A stretch of 49,267 nt of DNA from Paenibacillus elgii NBRC 100335 (GTDB taxonomy: Bacteria; Bacillota; Bacilli; Paenibacillales; NBRC-103111). Shown one piece after another: positions 33,535 to 42,764 of this stretch. Position 1 is the stretch's first letter, and every line of letters starts with the position of its first letter. The notes beneath the pieces are model-generated. The model saw nothing but the letters and a program-made list of their open reading frames with translations. It did not search any database and was not told the DNA's origin. The stretch spans positions 1-49,267 of the forward strand of contig NZ_BIMB01000054.1 in NCBI RefSeq assembly GCF_004000865.1, given 5' to 3'. Position numbers and translations under genes: made by a program.

Positions 33535-35520
33535 TTAGGCTTTGCTTGCGGCCAGCAGCTTTTTATATTTCTCTGTATACTTGACGACGGTCAGTACATA
33601 GGTGGCGTGCGACCAGGTGAGTGGGGCAACCGATACCGGCCCGCCGTCGAACGGATCGAGCTGCTCCGGCAATATGCCGCTTTCCATCGCGTGGCTGACA
33701 ACCCATTCGAGCGTACGCCGCGGCGATTCGAGGTCTTCCAGCGTCTTGGCGCACTCGATCTCCCATTCCGCGATCCATAGTGTGCAGATGATCCATGGAT
33801 TGCCCGGGACGTTATCGATATCCGACGAACGCTGGAAGTAATAGTCGTGATGGTAACGGGCGACACCGCCGATGTCCGTTTTGATCGTCAGTCCGTCCCG
33901 GTTGGCCTTCATCGTGCTGACGACGCGCGGGTCGTCGGCCGGGAGAACGCCGAATTCGAAAATGCCGTAGACGCTGCTCTCCAGCGTCTTGTCCTTCACC
34001 CAGACTTCGCCGTCCAGCACGAGTCCCCGCACGAAACGCTGCTCCTCTTCATCCCACAGATGCTTGAGGATGCCGGACTTGATTTTCTCCGCCGTGTGCC
34101 GGTACCGGCTGGACCGCTCTTCGTCCCCGAACAGGCTGCAAAAGTTGGCGGCTGCAATGAGGCCGCCGTAGACGGCCGAGGCGGTGAAGGTGAAGATGCC
34201 GTACCGCTCCTCCCACAGGTCGTAGCTCGGCTTCGGCAGGCTCAGCTCCTGCTCGATATAGCCGGACATAAAGCGAGCGGCGCGGCGGATCAGCGTTCGG
34301 TATAGCGACTGCGGAAGCTCGATGATGCCGTGGCGGACGTAATCCTGCCACAGCGCGAACAGGACGAGCCCGGTCTCGTCCTCCTGAATGGGCAGCTGCA
34401 TGCTGCTGCCATTGAGGTACGGATGCCAGCTGGAGCCGACCGTTCCGTCGGGATTGTATTTATGATGCAGGTAGCCGTCCGGCGAGAGCGCCTCCGCGCA
34501 AAAGTTAAAGAACGGCGTAATCATGCCCTGGTAGCCGGCCATGGTCATCGCGTAAGCGATCAGCGCGCCGTCCCGGGGCCACATATAGCTGTAGTGATCC
34601 CGGTTGGACTGCATGATGTCGGAGTCGTTGGCCGCGATAATCGCGCCGTTCACGTCGGTCTGCGTCCGGACGATCAGCAGGCTGTGCTTGTACAACCGCA
34701 CACAGGCCTCGCTCAGGTTGCCGTAATCGCGTTCCTCCGGCTTATTGACCCAGCGCTGCCAATAGATTTCCACCCGGTCCAGCAGCTTGCCCGGATGGCT
34801 TTCTTTGACGTAGTTGTCGAGCTTCTTCACTTCTTCGAGATTTTTGCCCGCACTCATCCAATAATAGAGCGTCTCGTCGCCGTTCGGCGGCACATGCAGC
34901 CGGAAGCTGACGGTGCTGTCGACCGAGCCCTGCGCGATCGCATTGCCCATCAGATGGCCGTCCTCCGCATCGCGCCATGTGCCCTCGGCGTTGTAAAATC
35001 GTTTGACGCCCGTCGTGTACTGATAAATGCCGTCGGTGCCGGCCAGCCCGTTGAACATGAAGTAGCGGTCTTTTTTATAATGAAAGACGGTATTGTTCTG
35101 AGGATAATATGCGGCGGTATCGCCCACCTCGGTCTCGTTGATAACGAGGTCCTGATTGAAGAACATGCGCACTTCGCGCACGGTATCCCAATGATTGTGG
35201 ACGCGCACCCGTTTCAGATAGACGTCCTCGCGCTGATGCACGCCGTCGTTGATAAGCAAAGTAATCCCGAGATGGTAATGGGAGGCGCGAACTTCGGTGA
35301 CCAGAGAGTCTTCGATATACGAAAGCTCGAACTTCCATTCCGGGTCGGCCAGCCAAGTAAAAGCGCCGTCCACCCACAGGCCGATGCGGCATTGATAGCC
35401 GCCGACATGGTTGAGCTGCCCGACGTAAGGATAATACAAATCGCGCATGTACGTATTACGGTCCAGGTTGATCAAAAACTTGCCGTTTCCGATGACTAAG
35501 TGCCTAGGCAATCCACCCAC
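33535..35520 (-). CDS. Glycoside hydrolase family 15 (glucoamylase-type)
   Basis: A 661-residue enzyme of the bacterial GH15 type: an N-terminal beta-sandwich (1-270) and an alpha/alpha barrel. Barrel landmarks are SYMWPRDGALIAYAM (311-325), PIQEDETGLVLFALW (377-391), the catalytic acid in YDLWEERYG (E437) and the base in ILPEQLDPFDGG near the end. It should release glucose from the ends of alpha-glucans. No signal peptide is present, so the enzyme works in the cytosol on the glucan made by its neighbours. The start is uncertain: GTG at 35520 or TTG at 35511, both near AAGGG. It is last in the minus-strand operon. Confidence 0.9.
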   Translation of the reverse strand: MGGLPRHLVIGNGKFLINLDRNTYMRDLYYPYVGQLNHVGGYQCRIGLWVDGAFTWLADPEWKFELSYIEDSLVTEVRASHYHLGITLLINDGVHQREDVYLKRVRVHNHWDTVREVRMFFNQDLVINETEVGDTAAYYPQNNTVFHYKKDRYFMFNGLAGTDGIYQYTTGVKRFYNAEGTWRDAEDGHLMGNAIAQGSVDSTVSFRLHVPPNGDETLYYWMSAGKNLEEVKKLDNYVKESHPGKLLDRVEIYWQRWVNKPEERDYGNLSEACVRLYKHSLLIVRTQTDVNGAIIAANDSDIMQSNRDHYSYMWPRDGALIAYAMTMAGYQGMITPFFNFCAEALSPDGYLHHKYNPDGTVGSSWHPYLNGSSMQLPIQEDETGLVLFALWQDYVRHGIIELPQSLYRTLIRRAARFMSGYIEQELSLPKPSYDLWEERYGIFTFTASAVYGGLIAAANFCSLFGDEERSSRYRHTAEKIKSGILKHLWDEEEQRFVRGLVLDGEVWVKDKTLESSVYGIFEFGVLPADDPRVVSTMKANRDGLTIKTDIGGVARYHHDYYFQRSSDIDNVPGNPWIICTLWIAEWEIECAKTLEDLESPRRTLEWVVSHAMESGILPEQLDPFDGGPVSVAPLTWSHATYVLTVVKYTEKYKKLLAASKA

Positions 35521-35678
35521 ACCCTTCTCGTTCCAGAATGCTTGCTTTCTCTTAAGATACCTTTTTATGCCATGCCGGTCAATCCGTGAAAATGGGTGAA
35601 AACGGCTGCCGGCGGCATGTTTGCTTCAATTTGTCGGCCACGGGACCGGAGCGGAGGAAGAGGCAAAGCCCGGCTGCC

Positions 35679-35891
35679 TCAGGCTTGCGGAGGGCACCAG
35701 GCTTTGTCGGATGTCATTTGCATGAGCAAATCGTATGGATTGGGAGACTGGAGCAGCCGCTGGTAATGCTCGGGCAGGACGTCGCAGCACGTATGGGTGT
35801 GTCCCGTATGATATTGAATGTGCATCTGCGAAGCTTGGTCGTCATACCGGACAAAAGCAATCTGCTTCGAGCCGATCGGAATGAGCTTCAT
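35679..35891 (-). CDS. Small KTSC-domain-like protein
   Basis: A 70-residue protein starting MKLIPIGSKQIAFVRYD. The pattern S-x-I-x2-V-x-Y-D, then a strand ending in Q-Y-H-T-G, then V-L-P-E-H-Y-Q-R-L-L, is like the KTSC domain, a small beta-rich module of unknown function often found alone or with lysyl-tRNA synthetase. The ATG at 35891 has AAAGGA eight or more bases upstream. It sits between the nucleotidyltransferase fusion and GH15 on the same strand; a small hairpin (GTCCGG/CCGGAC, near 35917-35933) precedes it. Confidence 0.7.
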   Translation of the reverse strand: MKLIPIGSKQIAFVRYDDQASQMHIQYHTGHTHTCCDVLPEHYQRLLQSPNPYDLLMQMTSDKAWCPPQA

Positions 35892-35960
35892 ACGATCATC
35901 CTTTCCTTTGGAAGGTCCGGTGAAGCCGGACTTCATTTGGGCATTACTTTATGGCTATGC

Positions 35961-38357
35961 TCACTGCATCAGGTTTAGAATTTGCTCGCGGTATTCGTGA
36001 ACGAGCGACAGCGCATGCTCGTCGTGAAGCCCTTGGGCGACGACGCTGAAGGCCGGATCGTCCGAATCGGGAAGCAGCAGCACCCAGCCGCCGTCGTGGT
36101 GCACTTTGATGCCGTCGATGAGCTCGACCGGCCGTCCCTTGGCTTCCTGCAGCATCCGGCGCATGATCTCGCCTTTGCGGTCCCACGGGCAGTCGATCCG
36201 CTCGCGCCGGACGTAAACGCTCGGCAGGAGCCGCAGCAGCTCGTCAAGCGGCAAGCCGCTGCGGTGCATATTGCGCACGATGAGCCCGGTGGCGAACAAG
36301 CCGTCAAATAGCGGATGCAGCGCAAGGTCTGCGGAAACCTCCATGATGCTGCGAATCTGCTGCTTCGTGCGCACGATCCGGGCGCCGAGCCCTTCTGCCA
36401 AGCTTTCGAGCAGGTGAGGCGCGCTCACGGGTGCGCCAATGACGGCGGACTTGAAGCTGTGGAAAAACGATACGTACTGCAGCAGCATCAGCCGGTCGCC
36501 GGTCACCGTCTCGCCTCCGGACGTGACGAGCGACATGCCGCGGGCGTCGTCGTCGAGCCACAGGCCCAGATCGGCCGAGAGCGCGCGGACATGGTCGGCC
36601 AGCCGCCCGCGCTGCACAGCGGCGGGCAAATGCACGGCCTCGCAGCCGAGCGCATCGAGCAGCGGCCGCAGCAGCGCGAAGACGGCCGGGCGCGTGCAGA
36701 CGACGGCGCGCAGCGGCGGGGGTCTTTCGCCTTCCATCGCCGTGAAGGCGAGCAGGGCCCCGAGATACGATGCCGTCATCGTCTCGTCCGTCCGATAGCT
36801 TCCGGGCGATTCCGCCGGGGCCCGGCCGTAATCCTCCTGACGGAAGCCGTTCTCGACCTTGCGCTCCGCCGCTTTGTCGATCGGCAGTCCCTGCCCGTCG
36901 TAGCATTCGAGGCAGCCGAGACCGTCGGCGCCAAGCTGCACGTGGATTCCTCCGGCGGTTTGCAGCTCGCGGACGGCGAAGCGGGCCACCGGTGGCAGCA
37001 CGTCACCGAGATCGACCACGTCGACGCCGACCGATTGCAGGCCGGCGGCCACGGTGCGCTTGATCAGCCGCGCGAATTCGTGGGGCGCCGAGCTGACGGC
37101 GAGCCGCTTGCCGGCAGCGAGAGCGGAGCCGTAGGCCGTGGCGAAGCGGGCGGCGAACTCCGGCGTCAGATCAAGATTGGGCGTGCCGGCAACGCCGTAA
37201 GCGCTGTACAGCGGCTTGCCCAAGTGTTCGCCCCAAATGAACGAGGAGGTCAGCCGCGTATTTTCGCGGATTTGCTTCTTCGGCCATATTTTCACATGCG
37301 GCTCGACAACGGCTTTTGGGCCGATGACGCAGTGGCTCCCGACGACGCTCCCGTCGGCGAACCGCGCGCTTTCCTTGCAGAAGATCCGGCTTCCCAGCGT
37401 CGAACCGAGCAGTTCGTTCCGTTCGGCGATATGGTTATGATCCCATAGGATCGTCCGGCCCAGCACGCTTCCTGCGGACAGCACGTTGCCCTGTCCGATG
37501 ATGCTGTACTCGCCGATCTCCACGCCGTCCCCAATCCGGCAGCCGTCGCCGATAAACGCCGGCCCGATCCATTTGACGTCCGGAGCGGCGGTGACGTTCT
37601 CGCCGACGTAAATGCCGGGTCGCAGCTCGGTGCCGCGGATGCGGACGTTCGCCTTGCGGTCGAGCATGTCGAACTGCGTCTGCCGGTATTGCTCCAGCGT
37701 GCCGATATCCGACCAGTAGCCGTCCGCGACATAGCCGTATAGCGGCTTTCCATCAGAGAGAAGGCCCGGGAACAGCTGCTGGCTGAAATCGTACGCGATG
37801 CCCGGCTCGAAGCGGTCCAGCACCTCGGGTTCGAGAATATAGATCCCCGTATTGACCGTGTCGCTGAACACCTCGCTCCAGCTCGGCTTTTCGAGAAAGC
37901 GGACGATGCGCCCGCCGTCGTCGGTCATCACGACGCCGTATTCGAGCGGATGCCGGGCCCGAGTGAGCACAAGCGTGGCGAGCGAACGCTTCTCTTGATG
38001 AAACCGGATTGCCTGGGTCAGATCAAAATCGGTCAGCGCATCGCCGCTAATGACGACGAACGGCTCGTCCAGAAACGGGGCGGCGTGCTTGACGCTGCCG
38101 GCGGTGCCGAGCGGCACCGTTTCTTCAAAATAATGCAGGCGGACGCCGTGCCGGCTTCCGTCCCCGAAATAATCGCGTATAACGTCCGGCAAATATTGGA
38201 TTGTGACGGCAATATCCGTAATCCCGTGCGCCTCCAGCAGCTCGATGATGTACTCCATGCAGGGGCGGCCGGCAAGCGGAACCATCGGCTTCGGGAGATG
38301 GCAGGTCAACGGGCGAAGCCTAGTCCCTTTGCCTCCGGCCATAATGACGGCTTTCAT
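35961..38357 (-). CDS. Sugar-nucleotide pyrophosphorylase fused to a degenerate phosphomannomutase-like domain
   Basis: A 798-residue fusion. Residues 1-230 form a nucleotidyltransferase (MKAVIMAGGKGTRLRPLT, VVISGDALTD, FLEKPSW, YWSDIGT), so it should make an NDP-hexose. Residues about 240-370 are left-handed beta-helix repeats. Residues 380-798 follow the phosphohexomutase fold (YGVAGTPNLDLTPE, GVDVVDLGDVLPP), but the catalytic loops are lost. The phosphoserine loop (ITASHNP in active enzymes) reads GIHVQLGADGLG at 470-481, and the metal loop (DGDADR) reads LDDDARG at 601-607. So the mutase half is probably regulatory or structural. The ATG at 38357 has AAGGAGGG before it. It may supply the GT4 enzyme encoded just upstream, 58 bases away. 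Confidence 0.88.
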   Translation of the reverse strand: MKAVIMAGGKGTRLRPLTCHLPKPMVPLAGRPCMEYIIELLEAHGITDIAVTIQYLPDVIRDYFGDGSRHGVRLHYFEETVPLGTAGSVKHAAPFLDEPFVVISGDALTDFDLTQAIRFHQEKRSLATLVLTRARHPLEYGVVMTDDGGRIVRFLEKPSWSEVFSDTVNTGIYILEPEVLDRFEPGIAYDFSQQLFPGLLSDGKPLYGYVADGYWSDIGTLEQYRQTQFDMLDRKANVRIRGTELRPGIYVGENVTAAPDVKWIGPAFIGDGCRIGDGVEIGEYSIIGQGNVLSAGSVLGRTILWDHNHIAERNELLGSTLGSRIFCKESARFADGSVVGSHCVIGPKAVVEPHVKIWPKKQIRENTRLTSSFIWGEHLGKPLYSAYGVAGTPNLDLTPEFAARFATAYGSALAAGKRLAVSSAPHEFARLIKRTVAAGLQSVGVDVVDLGDVLPPVARFAVRELQTAGGIHVQLGADGLGCLECYDGQGLPIDKAAERKVENGFRQEDYGRAPAESPGSYRTDETMTASYLGALLAFTAMEGERPPPLRAVVCTRPAVFALLRPLLDALGCEAVHLPAAVQRGRLADHVRALSADLGLWLDDDARGMSLVTSGGETVTGDRLMLLQYVSFFHSFKSAVIGAPVSAPHLLESLAEGLGARIVRTKQQIRSIMEVSADLALHPLFDGLFATGLIVRNMHRSGLPLDELLRLLPSVYVRRERIDCPWDRKGEIMRRMLQEAKGRPVELIDGIKVHHDGGWVLLLPDSDDPAFSVVAQGLHDEHALSLVHEYREQILNLMQ

Positions 38358-38415
38358 ACACATCCCTCCTTGCGGCGATCTGTCGTGCTGCGAATCTCCG
38401 GAGGGCCGGCCACTG

Positions 38416-41325
38416 TCACGAGCCGACGCCGGATGCCGGAGGCTTGCGCGAGCGAATCCGCTCCTCATACTGCTCCGCTACGGCGCCTGCAATGCGTTCC
38501 AGCGCATAGTGCCGTTCCAGCTTGAGCCGCGCCCGCTCCGCCATGCTTCGCCCGAGCTCCGGCTGCCGCAGCAGGTCGCCGACATGCCAGGCGAGCGATT
38601 CGACATGGCCGGGCAGCGCTTTGTACCCGTCAACGCCGTGCTCCACGAGCTCGGCGAGCCCGCCGGTATCCGACAAGACGACGGGGCATCCGTGCTTCAT
38701 CGCCTCCAGGGCAACGATGCCGAACGGCTCGTACAGGCTCGGGATGACGCACACGTCGGCCGCACGGTACAGCGCCGCTTTCGTCCCGTCGTCAATGAAC
38801 CCGGTGAAGCGCACGCGGTCGCCGAGATGGGCAGCCTGCCGCTTCAGCTCGTCCTCCATCGGCCCGGAGCCGCCGATGAACAGCACCGTGTCAGGCGCGC
38901 CCGACAAAATGTCCGGCATCGCGTGGAGCAGCGTCTGCACGCCCTTCTCGAAGACGAGCCTGCCGACAAAAACAAGCACGCGCCGCCCTTCAACATTGAA
39001 CCAGCGTTTGGCGTCTTCCTGCGAATCGGCCAAGCTTCCGACAGGCTCCTCCAGCTTCACCCCGTTCGGGAAAACGAGCATTTTGTCGTCCGCTTGCCGG
39101 AACAAGTCCTGCACTTCCCGTTTCATCGCATGGCTGCAGACGAAGACGCGTTCCGAATCGTAGGTGAGCCGCCATTCGAGCCGGTGTATCCGGTTCGACA
39201 GGTCGGTATTCAGCCGTCCGTGATTCCGCCCCCATTCGGTGGCATGAATCGTGCAGACGAGCGGAAGGCCGTAGCTCATTTTCAGCTCGCGGGCCGTGTG
39301 GTACACCATCCAATCGTGGGCATGCAGCAGATCGATGCGCCCGCCGTTTTCTTTATAACGGACAAGATGATCCGTGAAGGCCAGATTCATCTCGAAGGTC
39401 CAATCGTAAAAGTCCGTATCGCCGGAATGCAGCACCGGAACGCGGTGCACGTACACGCCGCCGCGCTTCTCGAAATACGGCGCGCCGTCGTGCGCGCTCG
39501 TCACCACATGTACGATCGCGCCCTGCGCGGCCAGCGCCTCGGATAAATCGGCCACGGCGCGGGACAGCCCGCCGACCGTTTTGGGCGGGTACTCCCAAGC
39601 GAGCATGAACACGTTCGGGCTATGCTTCGTTTCCTCCAGGATTTGTCGGAAATGCTCCGCATCCGGCAGCAAAGGAACCGGCGACGCCCGGTGAATGGAA
39701 ACGTAATCCCGATAGTCAATCCCGGGAAAGCAGTTGTCCTTCGCTTCCAGCTCCGCGACGAACGATTCGTTGACCACCTCTGCCTCGATTTGTTCGCACA
39801 GCAGCCGGAAGCAGCCGAGGTGGTCCTTCGTCCGGCGGCAGGCGTAATCGACGACCGTCTGCGAATCCATAATGAACGCCCAGTCGCTGCTTTGCGCTAG
39901 CATCAGCTCGCGGGCCGCTTGATTCAGCGCGCGCTTCAGGAGTCTCTTACCTTCCTCCAAATGCTCGTGCTTCGTGGCAAGCCGGATCATCCGCAGCTCG
40001 GCTTCGTGCAGGTGGCGGTAAATCCAATCGTTGTTCCCCTGCAGCCATACCTCCGCCGAAGCCATGCGGCCCCAGCTGGATTCGTTCACTTTGCCCGTAT
40101 CGGCGACGGGGTACTCCCGCAAATATTCCGAAGGCGTTACCATCCGCAGCTCATACGGATCGTAAAACAGCTTGCGGCACAGCATCTCGATCCACAGCGG
40201 CCCTTCGTACCACCAATGGCCGAACAGCTCGGCGTCGTAGGGCGAGACGATGATCGGCTTGCGGTCCAAATGATGATGCCAATGCTCCGCCTGCTTTTGC
40301 CGGTTGAACAGAAAGTTGCCCGCATGCTCGGCGGCCTTGCTTCTTGCCCATTCCGGGTTGTACGGCTCGCGGTGTCCGTCTTTACCGGTGATGCGGTAAT
40401 ATTTGATGCCCGTATTGACCCTTTCGTGCGTAGGCAATACGTATGGGCGAATATGCTCCCACTCCGCCAAATCGTGCCAGCCAAGGTCCCAGCCGATATC
40501 CCGGTAATATTCCCGATAGTCGTAGTCGCCCGGATATCCGTTCTCCGCGCTCCATACCTGCTGCGACGATTCGGGATCGCGCGGAAACGCCGTGACGCCG
40601 TAGGGCGTCATGAGCGGGGCATACAGCTCGCGGTTCGGGCGCGGGGTGGCATAAGCGACCGCCGTAGCGTCGGCAAAAAAATAATCGATGCCGCACGATT
40701 TCAGCACCCGGTCCACCCCGGGGGTGAAGCCGCATTCGGGCAGCCAGATGCCGCGCGGCGGGCGGCCGAAATGCCGTTCGTAATCGCGGACGGCCGTGAG
40801 AATCTGGGCGCGAATCGCCTCTTCGGTTCGCATTAGCGGCAAAAAGCCGTGGGTTGCGGCGCAGGTGATGATTTCGAGCATGCCGAGATCTTGGTAATGC
40901 TTAAAGCGGGACACGATATCGCGTCCGCAAGCCTCGTAAAGCCGGCTCAGCTCGCGGAATCGCTTGGCGTACATGCGGGCGAGCGGCTCGAAGCGCTCGT
41001 CGCCCCGAAGCCGGACGATTTCCTGATCCGCCAGCCGGATCATCTTGGCCAGATGGACCGCGTAGCGTTCTTGCATCAGCGGGTCCGTGCACAGCGCCAG
41101 CAGCGTAGGCGTCATTGAGAAGGTGAGCTTGAATTCGATGCCTTCCGCCGCCAACCGACTGAACAGGTCGACGAAGGGAAGGTACGTTTCCGTCATCGCC
41201 TCGTAAAACCAGCGCTCCTCCATATAGTCGTCGCGATCGTAGTGACGGATATAGGGCAAATGGGCGTGAAGAACCAAAGCCAGATAGCCCTTCGGGTCCG
41301 GCTTCGGCTGGCCTCGGTTGAGCAT
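38416..41325 (-). CDS. GH57-GT4 fusion: alpha-glucan branching enzyme plus glycogen-synthase-like glycosyltransferase
   Basis: A 969-residue two-enzyme fusion. Residues 1-540 are a GH57 branching-enzyme-type domain: LHAHLPY (19-25), the nucleophile E197 in IWLPECGF, the acid/base D364 in SPYDAELFGHWWYEGP, and a DUF1957-type helical domain after it. Residues 571-960 are a GT4 domain: NVFMLAWEYPPKTVGGL with the substrate-loop KTVGGL (582-587), CTIHATEWGR, FVGRLVFEKGVQTLL, and the donor site SLYEPFGIVALEAMKHGCPVV. One polypeptide could thus elongate an alpha-1,4-glucan and add alpha-1,6 branches. The ribosome site (TGAGG) is weak, and the gene begins 12 bases after the DUF4912 stop, suggesting coupling. 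Confidence 0.9.
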   Translation of the reverse strand: MLNRGQPKPDPKGYLALVLHAHLPYIRHYDRDDYMEERWFYEAMTETYLPFVDLFSRLAAEGIEFKLTFSMTPTLLALCTDPLMQERYAVHLAKMIRLADQEIVRLRGDERFEPLARMYAKRFRELSRLYEACGRDIVSRFKHYQDLGMLEIITCAATHGFLPLMRTEEAIRAQILTAVRDYERHFGRPPRGIWLPECGFTPGVDRVLKSCGIDYFFADATAVAYATPRPNRELYAPLMTPYGVTAFPRDPESSQQVWSAENGYPGDYDYREYYRDIGWDLGWHDLAEWEHIRPYVLPTHERVNTGIKYYRITGKDGHREPYNPEWARSKAAEHAGNFLFNRQKQAEHWHHHLDRKPIIVSPYDAELFGHWWYEGPLWIEMLCRKLFYDPYELRMVTPSEYLREYPVADTGKVNESSWGRMASAEVWLQGNNDWIYRHLHEAELRMIRLATKHEHLEEGKRLLKRALNQAARELMLAQSSDWAFIMDSQTVVDYACRRTKDHLGCFRLLCEQIEAEVVNESFVAELEAKDNCFPGIDYRDYVSIHRASPVPLLPDAEHFRQILEETKHSPNVFMLAWEYPPKTVGGLSRAVADLSEALAAQGAIVHVVTSAHDGAPYFEKRGGVYVHRVPVLHSGDTDFYDWTFEMNLAFTDHLVRYKENGGRIDLLHAHDWMVYHTARELKMSYGLPLVCTIHATEWGRNHGRLNTDLSNRIHRLEWRLTYDSERVFVCSHAMKREVQDLFRQADDKMLVFPNGVKLEEPVGSLADSQEDAKRWFNVEGRRVLVFVGRLVFEKGVQTLLHAMPDILSGAPDTVLFIGGSGPMEDELKRQAAHLGDRVRFTGFIDDGTKAALYRAADVCVIPSLYEPFGIVALEAMKHGCPVVLSDTGGLAELVEHGVDGYKALPGHVESLAWHVGDLLRQPELGRSMAERARLKLERHYALERIAGAVAEQYEERIRSRKPPASGVGS

Positions 41326-41337
41326 AAACGAAGAACC

Positions 41338-41847
41338 TCATTTCATCCAGCTGTGGTAAGCGCTGAAATTCTCAAAATCGTACGGTCGTATACGAGCGGG
41401 AGTTTTGCCGGGCTCCCGTGCTTCCGGTACGGTTGGCTGCAGCGGAGCGCCCCACGGAGCGGGGCTGTCCCGCGGCGTGCGAACGGCGCCAGACCGCAGC
41501 AGCGGAACGAACTGCCGCCGGATCGTATAAACTCCGTAATCGACGGTCCATACGGTATCGGCCGAAACCCCATGAATGTACCAACGGTCCGCCTCCGGCG
41601 TCGTCTCGATATCGAAATGACGGTGCGCGTTGTTCCCGTTAAAGTACACGCCGGTAACGTCGTATACCCGCAGCACCTTCGGCAGCACGCCCCAGTCGCA
41701 CTCAAAATGCTGCGAGCACAGCCAGCGCTTGCGGTTGCCGACTTCCCAATAAACGAACAGCGTATGGGCATCCCGGACCATCAGATGCAGCAGATCCTTC
41801 TCGTAGCGATCCGGCAGCTCGAATCCGGACGTCGGAATAGACCGCAC
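41338..41847 (-). CDS. DUF4912 protein
   Basis: A 169-residue protein with the DUF4912 pattern FELPDRYEKDLLHLMVRDAHTLFVYWEVG, then KVLRVYDVTGVYFNG and DRWYIHGVSADTVWTVDYGVY. Its fold is thought to be beta-rich and carbohydrate- or ligand-binding; the function is unknown. The start is GTG at 41847: AAGGAGG (41856-41862) stands eight bases upstream, while an ATG at 41895 would place that site inside the gene. It is the first gene of the minus-strand glucan operon and probably assists the GH57-GT4 enzyme. Confidence 0.83.
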   Translation of the reverse strand: MRSIPTSGFELPDRYEKDLLHLMVRDAHTLFVYWEVGNRKRWLCSQHFECDWGVLPKVLRVYDVTGVYFNGNNAHRHFDIETTPEADRWYIHGVSADTVWTVDYGVYTIRRQFVPLLRSGAVRTPRDSPAPWGAPLQPTVPEAREPGKTPARIRPYDFENFSAYHSWMK

Positions 41848-42320
41848 GGCAAAGTCCTCCTTGGAAACGAACTTTATCTTTAACAGAATTTGCAAATCGC
41901 AGCCAATTTATGCACGCAGGAAGCGAGGGAACGACCTGCCGTTTCCGAGAAGGAAACATTTAACTAGGCATCTGCGAGGCGAAAAAAGAGGATTTTTGGC
42001 GCTCTTGGTCGAATAGATTAGGGATAGCGGCATGGGTCTTTTTTTTTTGTTGGTAAGAATGGATAAGCTTTTTGCAGTCTACAGCTGCGCATAAACGATT
42101 GACAATTCGCTAACGTCACTATAAAGCAAGGAGACCATGCGGCTTGGGATGCGCAAACATCGAGAAACCTTTTACAGGAAAATAACGTCAATATAGTTGG
42201 AATCGTCCTGGGTGACTTCAAATACGATTCGACTCACGCTTTTTCCAGTCAAAACGTTTTCCGATCAGTTTGCAATCATAGCCGTCATAGATTCAAAGTG
42301 GAAACAGGGGGACGAGGACG
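41848..42320. other. Intergenic region between the glucan operon and the unknown gene at 42321
   Basis: About 470 bases, AT-rich, between divergent units. A small hairpin GTTTCC/GGAAAC lies near 41940-41955, a T11 tract near 42039, and TTGACA at 42099 with TATAAA 15 bases later is a weak promoter candidate for the plus strand. No gene is seen. Confidence 0.5.
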
Positions 42321-42749
42321 ATGAGTTTTTGCTGCGGAGCCAGCATGTTGGGGACCAAAGGGACGCTAAGACATATCCGGACGCAGATTCATAACGTGCC
42401 GTTATTGTTCTGCCCGGTATGCCACCGTGTGGAAGTGCACCATCAGGTGGAAAACGAGTACGAGATCCTTGCCGAATACGCGCATGGAGACGGCGCGCCG
42501 GAAGTGGATTTCCAAGAGTACGTCGAGCATCGGGACGTTCAGGAGATGTTCGAGAACTGCGTCAATCACGAGAACGAAGAGCCGCTTGAGGTCGTTCGAA
42601 GCCAGATCGACATGGCGCTTGACCTGTTGATGGTGGCCAAAGAGATCGGCGACGCCGAATGGGAGCAGCAGCTCAAAAAAAGGCTGAACGTGCTCAGCCA
42701 GCGCCGTCACAAGCTGAAAAATAAAAAGACCATGCGTGGCCTGTCTTAA
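42321..42749 (+). CDS. Small unknown protein with a zinc-ribbon-like N-terminus
   Basis: A 142-residue acidic protein of unknown function. The N-terminus reads MSFCCGASMLGT...VPLLFCPVCHRVEVHHQVENEYE. The CPVC pair with nearby histidines, and perhaps the first CC pair, could bind zinc. The rest is helical and charged, ending in a basic LKNKKTMRGLS. AGGGGGA stands nine bases before the ATG. It is followed by a long palindrome and then sigI. No reliable family match can be made by eye. Confidence 0.68.
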   Translation: MSFCCGASMLGTKGTLRHIRTQIHNVPLLFCPVCHRVEVHHQVENEYEILAEYAHGDGAPEVDFQEYVEHRDVQEMFENCVNHENEEPLEVVRSQIDMALDLLMVAKEIGDAEWEQQLKKRLNVLSQRRHKLKNKKTMRGLS

Positions 42750-42764
42750 AAGTACCAAGCTTTT

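Noticed and set aside
34330..35499. 389-codon plus-strand frame opposite the GH15 gene
   Set aside because: Shadow frame; GH15 catalytic motifs on the other strand are unambiguous.
36315..37448. 377-codon plus-strand frame opposite the pyrophosphorylase fusion
   Set aside because: High-GC shadow of a real gene; no recognisable motif and the opposite frame has intact family motifs.
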